64,000 nucleotides of DNA from Vibrio tapetis subsp. tapetis (lineage in GTDB: Bacteria > Pseudomonadota > Gammaproteobacteria > Enterobacterales > Vibrionaceae), in NCBI RefSeq assembly GCF_900233005.1, contig NZ_LT960612.1, forward strand, positions 558,001 to 622,000. Direction: 5' to 3'. The position numbers were made by a program, and so were the translations under genes. The stretch's first letter is position 1. Each line of letters begins with the position of its first letter. The notes beneath the pieces were generated by a model, which was given only the letters and a program-made list of their open reading frames with translations, was not told the DNA's origin and searched no databases. Positions 63,904 to 64,000 of the stretch are shown one piece after another.

Positions 63904-64000
63904 CCAAACATCCAACAAACGGCTATGCCGTCAATAGCGAATTTTAATCGGTAAAAGTAGCCTTGGAATAGGTCAGAATGCGCTAGTAAAACTGGAAAAG
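63904..64000. other. Partial attC-like end of the last cassette
   Basis: CCAACAAACGGCTATGCCGTC resembles the left part of an attC site; the right part lies outside the window. Nothing else is seen. Confidence 0.35.

Overview
The window looks like a Vibrio genome, most likely a Harveyi-clade species such as the V. parahaemolyticus / V. alginolyticus group. The clues are a complete T6SS2-type type VI secretion cluster, a put operon with a split PutA, a LapBCDG surface-adhesin control locus, and VCR/VPR-like integron attC sites at the right end. The species assignment is an inference from gene content; no rRNA or tRNA gene was found.

1-28570: one T6SS locus. On the minus strand, reading leftwards from an AT-rich divergent control region (24923-25709), are tssA, hcp, tssB, tssC, a second tssC-like gene, tssE, tssF, tssG and clpV/tssH. 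These are followed by an unusual four-gene insert (an ATP-grasp D-Ala-D-Ala-ligase-like enzyme, a sensor-fused MFS transporter and two periplasmic binding proteins), then the FHA protein, tssJ, tssK, tssL, tssM and an unknown gene cut by the window edge. On the plus strand are vgrG, a DUF6931-like gene and a PAAR gene. Intrinsic terminators sit just after hcp and just after tssC, which suggests stepped expression. No obvious toxin or immunity pair is present.

28609-35007: a membrane fatty-acid-hydroxylase / DUF2804 pair with a divergent AraC-type regulator. Next comes an electrophile-response set (NADP-dependent reductase and glutathione transferase, with a TetR/NemR-like repressor) in which two identical operators mark the two promoters, then a TrmK-like tRNA methyltransferase.

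35090-41497: proline use. PutP is the transporter, PutA the bifunctional dehydrogenase, a separate gene encodes the PutA C-terminal domain, and an AraC-family regulator lies upstream.

41888-50299: two tandem coiled-coil/PEGA periplasmic proteins (one with an SUMF1-fold domain), a DedA/LssY membrane protein, a family 2 glycosyltransferase, a DUF2798 protein with divergent LysR regulator, a likely small RNA gene, a PAS-LuxR regulator and pdxH.

50537-56737: a lapC-lapG-lapD-lapB operon: membrane fusion protein, periplasmic cysteine protease, inactive c-di-GMP receptor, and type I secretion ABC transporter. It ends in a strong terminator. The adhesin substrate and the outer-membrane pore are not in the window.

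56868-64000: a cluster of integron cassettes without a visible integrase. It holds several attC sites, a cassette present twice, a GNAT/DUF1778 toxin-antitoxin pair with two matching operators, a RelE/ParE toxin fragment, a GFA-family gene, and an IS1182-like element inserted at the edge of an attC site.
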